64,000 bases of DNA, taken from Verrucomicrobiota bacterium (GTDB lineage: Bacteria > Verrucomicrobiota > Verrucomicrobiia > Chthoniobacterales > SZAS-18). Positions 17,717-28,893 of the stretch are shown here, piece after piece. The notes under the pieces are model-generated. The model was not told the DNA's origin, ran no database searches, and saw only the letters and a program-made list of their open reading frames with translations. The stretch covers positions 36,714 through 100,713 of the forward strand of contig JANXRG010000002.1 of assembly GCA_025353105.1 (NCBI GenBank), in the 5' to 3' direction. Both the position numbers and the translations under genes were made by a program. Positions within the stretch are counted from its first letter, which is position 1; each line of letters opens with the position of its first letter.

Positions 17717-18334
17717 ATGGCTGCCGCGGACGAATTTCATGACCTCGGTGCCGGCCTGTATTTCTGGCAGGCGTACGAGCTGGCGGTAAAAACGGATTTG
17801 TCCTGCGCCGCGATCCGGTCCGGCGACCAGTGGTACTTCGTCGATCCGATTCCGCTCGCCGCTGACGCCCGGCAAGAGTTGACCGGAGACAGCGTCCGCC
17901 GCGGCGCCATCCTGCTGACAAACGGCAATCATGAGCGCGCCGCGGCCGCGTTCCGCGATCGCTTTGCGCTGCCGGTGCTCGCGCCCGCCGACGCGATCGC
18001 GGAATTTACGATCCCCGTCGATCGCCTGGTCGCGGATGGCGACGAACTCTTCGGTGAGATCACGGTCATCGCGTTGCCCGGCGCGGCGACGGGCGAGGTT
18101 GCCTATCTCCACGCCGCCAGCGGCACGTTGTGCCTGGGCGACGCGCTCATTCACCTCGACTCGCACGGATTTGGGCCGCTGCCGGCGAAGTACTGCCGCG
18201 ATTCCCGCGGCCTGCACAAGGCGCTCGCGCGCTTGCTCGATCATCGCTTCGAGCGCATGACTTTTGCGCACGGGACGCCGATCCTGACCAAGGCGCGGGC
18301 GCGCTTGGAATCCCTGCTGGCCTCCCTTTCCTGA
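17717..18334 (+). CDS. Metallo-beta-lactamase-like fold protein with degenerate metal motif
   Basis: The 205-residue protein follows the strand order of small MBL-fold proteins: YFWQAYELAVKTDLSCAAIR, YFVDPIPL, ILLTNGNHERAAAAFRDRF, VIALPGAATGEVAYLH, and GTLCLGDALIHL, ending with MTFAHGTPIL. The HxHxDH motif is replaced by NGNHERAA, so metal-dependent hydrolysis is doubtful. It starts at ATG 17717 and ends five bases before the ubiA-type gene, so the two are likely co-transcribed. Its role is unknown; a link to quinone synthesis would be guesswork. Confidence 0.65.
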   Translation: MAAADEFHDLGAGLYFWQAYELAVKTDLSCAAIRSGDQWYFVDPIPLAADARQELTGDSVRRGAILLTNGNHERAAAAFRDRFALPVLAPADAIAEFTIPVDRLVADGDELFGEITVIALPGAATGEVAYLHAASGTLCLGDALIHLDSHGFGPLPAKYCRDSRGLHKALARLLDHRFERMTFAHGTPILTKARARLESLLASLS

Positions 18335-18338
18335 TCCC

Positions 18339-19181
18339 ATGTTCGACCGCCTTCGCCGTGCGCTGACCTTTATCCGATTTTCGCACACGATCTTCGCGCT
18401 GCCGTTCGCGCTCGGGGCGATGCTGGTCGCCGCCGGCGGCTTGCCAGGCTGGCGCGTCTTCGGCCTGATCCTGCTCGCGATGGTCTTCGCCCGCACCGCC
18501 GCCATGACGTTCAACCGGATCGCGGATTGGAAATTCGACCAGGCCAATCCGCGCACGGCGTCGCGCCACCAACTCATGTCACGCCCGGCCGCCATCGGCC
18601 TCCTCGTCGTCACGTCCGCCGCCTTCATCGCCGGGACGTGGTTCATCAATCCCCTTTGTTTCCGGCTTTCGCCGGTGGCGCTGGTGATCGTGTTTGGCTA
18701 TTCGCTGACGAAGCGCTTCACCGACTTCACGCAGTTCTTTCTCGGTCTCGCACTGGCGGTGTCGCCGGTCGGCGCCTGGCTCGCCGTGACCGGCCAATTC
18801 GCGCTGCCCCCACTCATCCTCGCGGCCGGCGTGCTGTGCTGGGTGGCCGGATTCGATTTGATCTACGCCACCATGGATCATGAGTTCGACCGGAGCACCG
18901 GCCTGCGCTCGATGGTCGTCCGTCTGGGCGTACCGCGCAGCCTGCGCCTCGCGACGTGGCTGCACCTCGCGATGTTCGCGCTGCTCATTGCGTTCGGAAT
19001 CGCCGCGCGGTTGGGCCCCGTTTATTTCGCGAGTTTGGCCTTCGTTCTCGCCGCGCTCGTGTACGAACATCGAAGTGCCTCCCGGCTCGATCTAGGCGGA
19101 ATCAACGACGCATTTTTCAAAAGCAACGCCATCGTCGGTCTGGTCTTCGTCACCGCAATTTTGATCGACCGAACGGCGTGA
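18339..19181 (+). CDS. ubiA: UbiA-family polyprenyltransferase (4-hydroxybenzoate or futalosine-pathway MqnP type)
   Basis: The 280-residue integral membrane protein has the two aspartate-rich motifs of UbiA prenyltransferases: NRIADWKFD (N59, D63, D67) and DLIYATMDHEFD (D173, D180, D184), plus about eight hydrophobic helices. These bind the prenyl diphosphate through magnesium. The sequence style (AMTFNRIAD, NPRTASR, GFDLIYA) is that of the branch used in futalosine-dependent menaquinone synthesis, called MqnP, rather than proteobacterial UbiA; this is from memory. No other menaquinone gene is in the window. Confidence 0.88.
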   Translation: MFDRLRRALTFIRFSHTIFALPFALGAMLVAAGGLPGWRVFGLILLAMVFARTAAMTFNRIADWKFDQANPRTASRHQLMSRPAAIGLLVVTSAAFIAGTWFINPLCFRLSPVALVIVFGYSLTKRFTDFTQFFLGLALAVSPVGAWLAVTGQFALPPLILAAGVLCWVAGFDLIYATMDHEFDRSTGLRSMVVRLGVPRSLRLATWLHLAMFALLIAFGIAARLGPVYFASLAFVLAALVYEHRSASRLDLGGINDAFFKSNAIVGLVFVTAILIDRTA

Positions 19182-19190
19182 CGCCGGCCC

Positions 19191-19577
19191 TCAACACGCG
19201 TTGCCGCGCTTGGGCGGAAGGTCTTTGAAGCCCGCCGCCTGGGCCGATTCCTTGAGGATCTGTTTGATTGCCTTCGCGGGCAGCTCCTCGATTTTCTGGA
19301 AGCGGATACAGCCTTTGCCGACGTTCAAATGCTCGAGCGCCTTGGCGTATTTGGCGACGATTTCTGGGTGGCAGACATAGAGGCTGAAGTGATTCTTCTG
19401 CTTCTTGTAGCTGACCCAGAGGTCCGCGAGCAGATAGGTCGGCATCGTGTACAGCATCGATTCCGAGGCGTGCGGCGCGGCTTCGAGGATCCATTTGCGC
19501 AACTCGGTGAGCGCCGCGCGTGTGGGAGCGTCGAGGGATTTGAAATAGGCGGCGACGCCGGGATCGATGGTTTTCAT
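19191..19577 (-). CDS. DUF1801 (YdhG-like) domain protein
   Basis: The 128-residue protein has the DUF1801 pattern: an N-terminal helix (YFKSLDAPTRAALTELRKWI), then ASESMLYTMPTYLL, HFSLYVCHPEIVAKYAKAL, and the closing GKGCIRFQKIEELPAKAIKQ. The fold is shared with small iron chaperone-like proteins such as frataxin-fold YdhG, but no biochemical role is known. It lies 33 bases downstream of the TPR gene on the same strand and is probably co-transcribed with it. It is convergent with the ubiA-type gene. Confidence 0.8.
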   Translation of the reverse strand: MKTIDPGVAAYFKSLDAPTRAALTELRKWILEAAPHASESMLYTMPTYLLADLWVSYKKQKNHFSLYVCHPEIVAKYAKALEHLNVGKGCIRFQKIEELPAKAIKQILKESAQAAGFKDLPPKRGNAC

Positions 19578-19610
19578 GGGGAAGAAGGGGTGGGCTCGAC
19601 GCGCTCGCGC

Positions 19611-21140
19611 TCAACGCTCCGGCGGAATCGTCGCGGCCGGCAAACCGACGGGCGCGGATCGCTCGTCGCCCTCCCGCCCGCTTTCCGGGGATGGTTCCCT
19701 TTGCCGCAACGCCATGAGTCGCTTCTGCAACGGGCGGAAGTAGGGCTCGAGTTCCTTTTCGTAGCACCATTGATAGAGAAAAAAATCTCGCAGACGATCG
19801 ACCATCCAGTCGGCGTTCATGAGCTGGCTCGCGCGCTCAAGGTGCCCGGCGGCCGCCTTGAAATCGCCCTTCTGCGCCTCCGCGGCCATCGCCAGCAGCA
19901 ACCAATCACCGGACGGCGGATTCAACGCGAGCTGTCGCTTGGTCTCCGCGTCCAGCTCGTCGCCGCGCCCCATCGCGATGAGCGTCAGCCGCCGCTTGAA
20001 CTGCATGGCGTCCTCGTCCGACTGCTCGTGCGCCCGTGCGATGGCCTGGTCGAAACGTTCCAGCGCCTGCTGGTTTTTCCCGCCCCGGCGCAACATCTCG
20101 GCCAGTAGAAAAAACGTCTTGAACTGGTGCGGCGTCGCGCGCGTCCCCAGCTCAAACGATTCGAGGGCGCGCCGCGACTGGTTGAACTGCGCCTGGATGG
20201 ACCCGCGCAAACCATACAACCGTCCGGCGTCCTCGCCCGCGTCGATCCCGGACTTGATGTGAGATTGCGCGTTGGCCGCATCGCCCTTCTGCAGATTCAG
20301 TAACGCGAGGGCCGTCTGCGTGCCGCCGAGGTCGGGCGCCGAGCGCAGAAGTTGAAGGAGGAGCTTCTCCGCGCGTGCGAAATCTCCATTCGTTTGCGCG
20401 ATCATCGCCTCATCGATCAAGGCGATCTCGGCGGGTTCGGCCAGGCGCGTCGTCCCGCGCGGCGGCGCGCTTTCCCCGGCGGACTGGACGGGGCCGAGGT
20501 CGCCCTTGGGCCCGCCGGTGGGCGGCACCGGGCTCGTCATCCGACCCAGCAGGAATCCAACGAGGGCCAGCATAACTCCCAACACGGCAACGATCGCGGT
20601 CCTCTGCCCGGGTGGCACATGCCGCCACGCCGTCCCGATCGTCGGCGCACTGGGCCGCAGGGTCGCTGGTTCGCTCCGGTCCGGACGCTGCCGTCGTTCG
20701 GCCGGCTCGATCGGATCAGGCTTCCCTCCTTCTTCCTTCGTGAAAATCTCCACCGCGGCGGGGCGTTGCGACTTTTCCGGCTCGACGGCCGGCGGAACTT
20801 TAGAAACTTCCGCGATTGGCGCATCCGATTTCTCCGCCGGTCCGTCGCTTCGGGTGGCCGCCCCCCCGCGACGGAAACGTTTCTCCTCGCGTGAAATCAG
20901 TCCCCGCTCATCCCGGGTCAACGGTGCGACGGGCGCACCTTGCGCCGTCAGCACCTGCGCCAGGGCACTCATCAGGTGCTCGTTGATCGCGGCAGGATCC
21001 GCCGGGACGCCGGTCGGCGGAGCGATGCGATCGCCCGGGGCGGCGGATTGCCTCGGCGTGAGGGCAATCGGCTTCGCCGCCTCGGTCTTCTCGGGCTCCG
21101 GCGAGGGCTTTTCGGGAGAATCGGGTGGTTCCTCGGCCAT
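19611..21140 (-). CDS. Single-pass membrane protein with C-terminal TPR repeats
   Basis: The 509-residue protein has a long Pro/Glu/Lys-rich, probably disordered N-terminus (1-175), one transmembrane helix at about 182-200 ([19 protein letters not shown]) and a C-terminal helical region from about 240 on. There are several TPR-like repeats there, e.g. [20 protein letters not shown] and [23 protein letters not shown] domains bind partner proteins. The topology suggests a cytoplasmic N-terminus and a periplasmic repeat domain. It is divergent from lysC across 83 bases. The partner is unknown. Confidence 0.7.
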   Translation of the reverse strand: MAEEPPDSPEKPSPEPEKTEAAKPIALTPRQSAAPGDRIAPPTGVPADPAAINEHLMSALAQVLTAQGAPVAPLTRDERGLISREEKRFRRGGAATRSDGPAEKSDAPIAEVSKVPPAVEPEKSQRPAAVEIFTKEEGGKPDPIEPAERRQRPDRSEPATLRPSAPTIGTAWRHVPPGQRTAIVAVLGVMLALVGFLLGRMTSPVPPTGGPKGDLGPVQSAGESAPPRGTTRLAEPAEIALIDEAMIAQTNGDFARAEKLLLQLLRSAPDLGGTQTALALLNLQKGDAANAQSHIKSGIDAGEDAGRLYGLRGSIQAQFNQSRRALESFELGTRATPHQFKTFFLLAEMLRRGGKNQQALERFDQAIARAHEQSDEDAMQFKRRLTLIAMGRGDELDAETKRQLALNPPSGDWLLLAMAAEAQKGDFKAAAGHLERASQLMNADWMVDRLRDFFLYQWCYEKELEPYFRPLQKRLMALRQREPSPESGREGDERSAPVGLPAATIPPER

Positions 21141-21223
21141 GGCGTGCGGAGCTTGGTCTTCCTACGTTCGGCCTGCCCCCTTGTCGAGAGGCATCTCTTC
21201 ATCTAAGCCTGCGGAGTTCTTCC

Positions 21224-22453
21224 ATGAGCATCGTTGTGCAAAAATACGGCGGCGGCAGCGTCGCCGGACCCGAAAAACTTCGGGCCGTCGCCGCCCGGAT
21301 CATGTCCACGCGGGCCGCCGGCCATCGCGTCTGCGTCGTCGTGTCGGCCATGGGTCACACGACCGACGAATTGCTCGCCTCAGCCAAACAGATCTCCGCC
21401 AACCCGCCGCGCCGCGAACTCGACATGCTCCTCTCCGCCGGCGAGCGCATCTCGATGGCGCTGCTTTCGATTGCGATCCGCGAACTCGGCGGTGACGCGA
21501 TCAGCTTCACCGGTTCGCAAAGCGGAATCATCACGACCGATCGCCATTCCGACGCGCGCATCATCGAGGTGCGCCCTTACCGCATCCAGGAGGAACTCGC
21601 GCGCGATCGCATCGTGGTGGTCGCGGGGTATCAGGGCGTCTCGCAACGCAAGGAGATCACCACCTTGGGACGCGGCGGAAGTGACACGACCGCCGTGGCG
21701 CTGGCCGCAGCGCTGGGCGCGGAATGGTGTGAGATTTGTTCAGATGTCGACGGCGTGTATTCCGCCGATCCACGCGTCGTACCCGCGGCGCGGCGGATGC
21801 CCGAGCTCGGCTATGAGGAAATGCAGGAGATGGCGGCCGCCGGAGCGCGCGTGCTCAACGCCCAGGCGGTCGAGTTCGCGAAGGAAAAGGGCATCGCCAT
21901 CTTCGCCCGCGCAACAAGTAGTGCGCCGATGGCTGACGCGACCGGTGCCATCGGCACCATCGTGCAAAGAAGTTCGTCGCCCTCAACCGGCGCAGTGGCA
22001 TCGGTGGTGGGGGAGAATCAAATCCGCCTGCTGCATGCGAGCGCAGCGCCACTCGAGGTCCTGCAATTTCTTGAGGACCACGGCGTGTGCGGAAAGCAGA
22101 TCCATTTCTCGGCGGCGCCCGGCGCAGAACCGGCCCTCACGCTCGTGCTCACGCGCGAAAACCTCCACCACGAGGAAGCTCTCCGGCCGGAACTCGCCCG
22201 TCGATTCGGTGCGAGCCTGCAGTTGATCGATAGACTCGGCGCTGTCAGCGCGATCGGCACGGGCATCAACGCAACCCACGAAAATCTGCTCCGCGGCTCG
22301 GCCTGTCTCGCCGCGAAAGGCATCGACGTGCGGGGCCTCGCGACCTCCTCGTTCCGCATCACCTGGCTCGTGCCCGATGAGCACGCGAATGATGCCGTGC
22401 GCGCCCTCCATGCGCTCTATCTCGAACCTGTCGCCACACTCCCGCAACCGTAA
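21224..22453 (+). CDS. lysC: Aspartate kinase
   Basis: LysC phosphorylates aspartate, the first step to lysine, threonine and methionine. The protein shows [15 protein letters not shown] at the start, the catalytic region [34 protein letters not shown] and two C-terminal ACT domains (e.g. ISAIGTG-like [16 protein letters not shown]). The first motif differs from the usual KFGGTSV or KYGGSSV in having Gly for Thr/Ser. I start it at ATG 21224, with ggag eight bases upstream; the longer frame lacks family resemblance. The stop is 21 bases before the next gene. Confidence 0.93.
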   Translation: MSIVVQKYGGGSVAGPEKLRAVAARIMSTRAAGHRVCVVVSAMGHTTDELLASAKQISANPPRRELDMLLSAGERISMALLSIAIRELGGDAISFTGSQSGIITTDRHSDARIIEVRPYRIQEELARDRIVVVAGYQGVSQRKEITTLGRGGSDTTAVALAAALGAEWCEICSDVDGVYSADPRVVPAARRMPELGYEEMQEMAAAGARVLNAQAVEFAKEKGIAIFARATSSAPMADATGAIGTIVQRSSSPSTGAVASVVGENQIRLLHASAAPLEVLQFLEDHGVCGKQIHFSAAPGAEPALTLVLTRENLHHEEALRPELARRFGASLQLIDRLGAVSAIGTGINATHENLLRGSACLAAKGIDVRGLATSSFRITWLVPDEHANDAVRALHALYLEPVATLPQP

Positions 22454-22474
22454 CGCCACCTCCGCCCCACGCCC

Positions 22475-23578
22475 ATGTCCGCTCTCCTTTCCTCTTCATC
22501 CCTGCGCCCCTTGCGCCTCCTTGCGGCCATTCTTCTTGCCACCTCGAGCGTCCGAGCGGCTGACGTCCCCTCCGCCGACGGCCTCTACGCCGTCATGGAA
22601 ACCACCAAGGGCCCGATCGTTTGCGAGCTGTTTTTCCGCGAGGCGCCGCTGACGGCCATGAATTTCACGGGTTTGGCCGAGGGCACGATTGGCAACTCAC
22701 TCCGCAAGCCGGGCGAACCGTTTTTCGACGGTCTTACCTTTCATCGCGTCGTGAAAGACTTCGTGATTCAGGGCGGTGATCCGAAAGGCGATGGCGAGGG
22801 CGGCCCCGGTTACGCGTTTCAGGATGAGTTTGGCCCGCAGCTTCGCCACGATCGAGCCGGCATGCTCTCCATGGCGAACGACGGCCCGAACACGAACGGC
22901 AGCCAGTTCTTCATCACGCTACGCGAAACCAACCGCCTGAATTATCTGCACAGCGTCTTTGGCCGCGTCGTGTCGGGCCAGGACGCCGTCGACAAGATCG
23001 CGCAAGGCGACAAGATCAATTCCGTGAAAATCGTGCGCGTGGGCGCCGCCGCAAAGGCGTTTCAAACCGATGTCATCGCCTTTGAGGTTTTCAAAAAACG
23101 CTCTGAGCTTGTGCCACCTCCACGGGTGCCGGCCGATTTCAAATTCTTCGTCGACGAGACCAACACGCTGCCCGAATTCCGGGTGAAGAATTTCAACTTC
23201 AAGCTCGCGAACTATGAGAAATTCCGGCGCTTGCGGATCGCGGTTCGCATCTTCGCCACGGCCAAGTCGGGCGAAACCGATTTCAAGGCGCTCGCGAAGG
23301 AACTCGGCGCGGGCGATGAGGAGGGCGGGTTGATTTGCTACTTCGCGGCCGAGGACGAGTGGAAGTTGATGATTGGGAAAACGCAATTCCCCGCGATCAA
23401 CGGCGGACCCGTCGCGGACGAGGCGGTCTTCCTCAAGGACGTGCTGCACGCGAAGAAGCAGGCGCTGCTGGCCCGCTCGCGAGAATTATCCAAGGAGAAG
23501 AAGCTGAAGGAGGCGGTCGATGCAGCCATCGACACCGTGATCCTGCGCCTCGACGATTTTCAGCTCACGCAGAAATAA
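22475..23578 (+). CDS. Secreted cyclophilin-type peptidyl-prolyl isomerase with C-terminal extension
   Basis: The 367-residue protein begins with a signal peptide (about 1-29, cleavage near VRAADVP). A cyclophilin domain follows (about 38-195) with [35 protein letters not shown] and HSVFGRVVSGQDAVDKI, the conserved active-site blocks. The C-terminal 170 residues have no recognised fold; KFFVDETNTLPEFRVKNFNF marks their start. It should assist folding outside the cytoplasm. It follows lysC by 21 bases, so co-transcription is likely. A second, smaller cyclophilin lies at 32807-33424. Confidence 0.9.
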   Translation: MSALLSSSSLRPLRLLAAILLATSSVRAADVPSADGLYAVMETTKGPIVCELFFREAPLTAMNFTGLAEGTIGNSLRKPGEPFFDGLTFHRVVKDFVIQGGDPKGDGEGGPGYAFQDEFGPQLRHDRAGMLSMANDGPNTNGSQFFITLRETNRLNYLHSVFGRVVSGQDAVDKIAQGDKINSVKIVRVGAAAKAFQTDVIAFEVFKKRSELVPPPRVPADFKFFVDETNTLPEFRVKNFNFKLANYEKFRRLRIAVRIFATAKSGETDFKALAKELGAGDEEGGLICYFAAEDEWKLMIGKTQFPAINGGPVADEAVFLKDVLHAKKQALLARSRELSKEKKLKEAVDAAIDTVILRLDDFQLTQK

Positions 23579-23595
23579 GTAACCCTCGGGGAACA

Positions 23596-23672
23596 GCAGC
23601 CCGACTCGCGCCCGTTGAAAGATTCCCCCCGGATTTTCAACAATCCCTGCGAATCGGGCTGCCTTTTGGTTT
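23596..23672 (+). terminator. Candidate intrinsic terminator after the cyclophilin gene
   Basis: The arms gcagcccgactcgc (23596-23609) and gcgaatcgggctgc (23649-23662) pair with one mismatch. An inner pair gttgaaa/tttcaac (23614-23620 with 23635-23641) extends the fold. The stem is followed by cttttggttt. The loop is longer than in a textbook terminator, so a structured 3' UTR is an alternative. Confidence 0.5.
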
Positions 23673-25971
<2,299 letters not shown>

Positions 25972-26112
25972 AATCCAAGCACTCTAATCGTCACCGCCTT
26001 TAGAATCAGCAGCGGGTGACTGAGGCAGGGAGTTGGAGATAATGAACGAGGCCCCTTCCCCACTTCAACGAGCGTTGTCGACATTCTCGCAGATAATATT
26101 ATCTTCCCACCC

Positions 26113-26384
26113 ATGCCCGCCTCACTGCCGCTGCATGAAATGACAGTTGCAGAAAAACTCCGCGCGATGGGAGCGATCTGGGACGCAGCCTGGCGTCAGA
26201 TATCGATTCGCTTCGGCTTTACGCGGGAATTCACTCTAGTCACTTTGGGCGATTCCATCGCTTGCTTGCAAAGCGATTTCCGTTTGCCGTCTATTATCTG
26301 CTGTCGGAGGACACGGTCTGGATGTACGCGATCCTCGACTGCCGACGTGACCCAGCTTGGATCCGCGAAAGGCTGCAAAAATGA
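26113..26384 (+). pseudogene. Remnant of an addiction-module antitoxin fused out of frame to a ParE-type toxin
   Basis: The frame from ATG 26113 starts SLPLHEMTVAEKLRAMGAIW, the hallmark start of the short addiction-module antitoxin family (Unstab_antitox), but loses similarity after about residue 28. A different frame, from about 26196 to the stop at 26382-26384, reads HRLLAKRFPFAVYYLLSED and then WMYAILDCRRDPAWIRERLQ, the C-terminal half of a RelE/ParE-type toxin. The antitoxin C-terminus and toxin N-terminus are missing, so a deletion has joined the two genes out of frame. Neither product should work. Confidence 0.7.
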
Positions 26385-26451
26385 CCCATGAGCGGTGTCC
26401 ACTCGAACGGCACAGCATGATAAACTAAAAATCTGCGTTACTACTCCACGC

Positions 26452-26553
26452 CTCGCCGGCGCCGAAGCCGGCAGTAAGCTCGAGAAGGCGCGCGAACTCG
26501 GCGTGAAGATCGTCGACGAGGCGGGTCTCGCCACGCTGCAAGCCGGCGGCTGA
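26452..26553 (+). pseudogene. Displaced ligA 3'-end fragment (BRCT C-terminus), copy 1
   Basis: The frame reads [20 protein letters not shown] then [13 protein letters not shown] and a stop. It matches the C-terminal 33 residues of LigA ([20 protein letters not shown]), but the nucleotides differ at many third positions, so it is an old homologue and not a fresh duplicate. There is no start or upstream ligA sequence. The bases after its stop (ccacgcgcgccgtggc) resemble those after the second remnant (ccacgcgcgccgttgc), but not those after the intact ligA. Confidence 0.8.
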
Positions 26554-26693
26554 AGCCACGCGCGCCGTGGCACCATTCCGAAATCGAGAGAGGACGTTCC
26601 TTTGCGAGATGTAAATCCGATCCAACTTGCTATTTGCGTGGCTCATAGGACAGGATTGGGTCGACTACAGTTCCTCCCCATCAACCAAGAGTT

Positions 26694-28721
26694 GTGATCC
26701 TCACCCACATTCTTGACCGTGCGCATTTCTTCGTGATTGCGGTAATGCTGGCGTTCACCCCTAGAGCTGCCCTGGCATTAACCGTTAATGCGTCAGCAAG
26801 TGCAACGACCGTTCCGCGCCTCGGCACGGTTGACCTGACCGCCACAACGACGGCAGCATACGGCACGGTAACGTATGGGTGGAGACAGGTTTCCGGCCCT
26901 GGCAGTGCCCAGATCGACAACAATATGACCGCGGTCGCTACCGCTAGCCTTCCGCTTGGCCAGACCCCCGGCAACTATACCTTTCAAGTGAGAGCGACAG
27001 ACAACAACGGTCCCGTGACGGCAGCCGTAACTGTCCGTTTCAACACGCCACCTACCGTTACAAATGGCCTCACCTCAACCTACAATATACTCCCAACATT
27101 TGGCGATTCTTCAACGCTTAACGATGGCGCGTCCGCCTGCGGAGAAGCGCCTTCACGAAATACGACCCCGGCATGGAACACCACTGAAACCTCCGCGCCC
27201 GCCACCGAGGCCGTGCTGGCTGGGGATGTAGTTTGCTATGCCATTGGACCAACATTATTTGGACGCGATGCAACCACCGGCCTGGTGGTAGGAAGTTACA
27301 CCACAGGCGGAGTAATCCAAGCCAAGCCGGTTCCGGCCAAGCTGGCCGATGGGAAGTGGTATGTGCTTGTCGCCTCAACAGACGGCTGGGTCTACAATAT
27401 TGATGTTGCTGCCGGCTTCACACTTGCCGTGATAAACGCGAGGCAGCAAAAGTTTTCAGCTAGACGTGGCTCTGACTCAGGTTGCGCTGTGAGGGATTCG
27501 CTCACTGCCTCGGTGGCTGTTCAACTCGCCGCATCCTCGAATGGGGGTTTTACGGTGGGTAAGGATTTGGTCTTCGTTGGCACGCATCATGGATGCGGCA
27601 GCAACACGACAAACATAATGTATGCGCTCGATGCGAATGACATCACGTCTCCCCCCATTTGGGTCTTCAACCAGTTCGGCGATTACTCGGTTGACTATTG
27701 GTCTGATGCCGTTCTCGATTATGGTCGAAATTACCTCTATTGCGGCTCAAACTTGGAGGCTGGTCGTTCTCAAAATACGATTTGGTGCCTAAACACTAAC
27801 AACGGTAATCTGGTTTGGGCCGATAATCTTGGATCCGTTCACAGCAAACCGGCTTTCATGTCCGGCACGCAGAGTCACCTATACGTGCTTGACGTGACCC
27901 GCGTCCTGCACGCCGTAAATCCAGCAGGCGGCGTGGAATACTGGAATCTGACGCTCCCGGGAATTCCGGGCGAATACGCTGACAAGCCTCTTGAGGCCGG
28001 AACTGGCCCTTACACAGGCTTTGTTTTCGCTACTACTTCAGTCGGTATTGTCCACTGCACGTTTGATAACGACACTAGCGCGGTGGCTGTCTGGACCTAC
28101 GTCCCGGCTTTCGCGAAGGTTCTCAGCCGTCCTGTGCTATTCTCCGGCACCGGCAAGATCTATCTCGCGCAAGACGACGGCTTCCTGCATCAACTGCGAG
28201 CCTTGGACGGAATACACGAGGCCATGGTGCCGGGCGTTTCACCGAACGCGACCGTGCAGTCCTTGGCCCAACTGAACCTCATACAAATTGGTTCGACGAC
28301 GATGATGATTGCTAACTGGTCGGGAAGCTTTACGCGACAATTCACGATCAGTTTTACATCTTTTAGCACCTGGGTGCTGGACATTTCAGATTCTGGTGCG
28401 CGAGACCCCAACTTGTCACCATTTTCCGACGGAGTACCAAACCTGCTGCGCTATGCGACAGGACAGTCGGCTGTCGCAATTTCTTCACCTTCCGCACTGC
28501 CCCAAATCGTAGAGACCCCAGGAGGCAAAATTTTCCGTTACCAGCTCCGCAGTTGTACCAAGGACATCGCGGCCGGGGTCGAGGTGTCGCCGGACCTCAC
28601 GAGTCCGACTTGGACCCCTATTCCATCGACCATGACAGGGGACAACGGGACGCTGCAGACGTGGGAGGCCCCACTTTCCTCAGAAGTATTCGCGCGGCTG
28701 CGGGTGACACTGATGCCGTAG
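26694..28721 (+). CDS. Secreted beta-propeller (PQQ-like) protein with PKD-like N-terminal domain
   Basis: The 675-residue protein has a signal peptide (about 1-29, ending AALALTVNA). An Ig/PKD-like domain follows (LTATTTAAYGTVTYGWRQVS, about 49-115), then a beta-propeller of repeats such as AGDVVCYAIGPTLFGRDATT and NTIWCLNTNNGNLVW. The C-terminal module contains DPNLSPFSDGVPNLLRYATG, like the DxDGVPNLLEYALG module common on secreted verrucomicrobial proteins. Base and codon use are clearly less GC-rich than in neighbouring genes, suggesting transfer. Function is unknown; a surface or extracellular binding role is likely. The first codon at 26694 is GTG. Confidence 0.75.
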   Translation: MILTHILDRAHFFVIAVMLAFTPRAALALTVNASASATTVPRLGTVDLTATTTAAYGTVTYGWRQVSGPGSAQIDNNMTAVATASLPLGQTPGNYTFQVRATDNNGPVTAAVTVRFNTPPTVTNGLTSTYNILPTFGDSSTLNDGASACGEAPSRNTTPAWNTTETSAPATEAVLAGDVVCYAIGPTLFGRDATTGLVVGSYTTGGVIQAKPVPAKLADGKWYVLVASTDGWVYNIDVAAGFTLAVINARQQKFSARRGSDSGCAVRDSLTASVAVQLAASSNGGFTVGKDLVFVGTHHGCGSNTTNIMYALDANDITSPPIWVFNQFGDYSVDYWSDAVLDYGRNYLYCGSNLEAGRSQNTIWCLNTNNGNLVWADNLGSVHSKPAFMSGTQSHLYVLDVTRVLHAVNPAGGVEYWNLTLPGIPGEYADKPLEAGTGPYTGFVFATTSVGIVHCTFDNDTSAVAVWTYVPAFAKVLSRPVLFSGTGKIYLAQDDGFLHQLRALDGIHEAMVPGVSPNATVQSLAQLNLIQIGSTTMMIANWSGSFTRQFTISFTSFSTWVLDISDSGARDPNLSPFSDGVPNLLRYATGQSAVAISSPSALPQIVETPGGKIFRYQLRSCTKDIAAGVEVSPDLTSPTWTPIPSTMTGDNGTLQTWEAPLSSEVFARLRVTLMP

Positions 28722-28748
28722 CACCCATATTCGACGAAGGAAGGATCC

Positions 28749-28802
28749 CGCATCAAAATCGTGGATGAGGCGGGCCTGACGAAGCTCCTCGCCGCGGGTT
28801 GA
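28749..28802 (+). pseudogene. Displaced ligA 3'-end fragment, copy 2
   Basis: The frame reads [17 protein letters not shown] and a stop, which aligns with the last residues of LigA ([14 protein letters not shown]) and more closely with copy 1 ([16 protein letters not shown]). Only about 17 codons remain. The bases after the stop, ttccacgcgcgccgttgcca, resemble those after copy 1. I think that this is the original ligA terminus, pushed away by inserted DNA. Confidence 0.6.
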
Positions 28803-28893
28803 TTCCACGCGCGCCGTTGCCAATCCCGCCGGGGCCCGATATTGGATCAACGGGGCGGCGTCGATCGGTTCGAGCGACCCCGCCCTACGTCCC

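Larger units (their letters stand above)
25972..28748. mobile_element. Accessory segment inserted at the ligA 3' end
   Basis: Between the ligA stop and the last ligA remnant the DNA looks less GC-rich than the rest. It carries a broken toxin-antitoxin locus, a displaced ligA 3' end at 26452-26553 and a secreted beta-propeller gene. No integrase, transposase or terminal repeat is visible, so the mechanism is unknown. The stretches 25972-26112, 26385-26451 and 26554-26693 hold nothing that I recognise. The boundaries are inferred from the remnants, not from defined ends. Confidence 0.5.
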
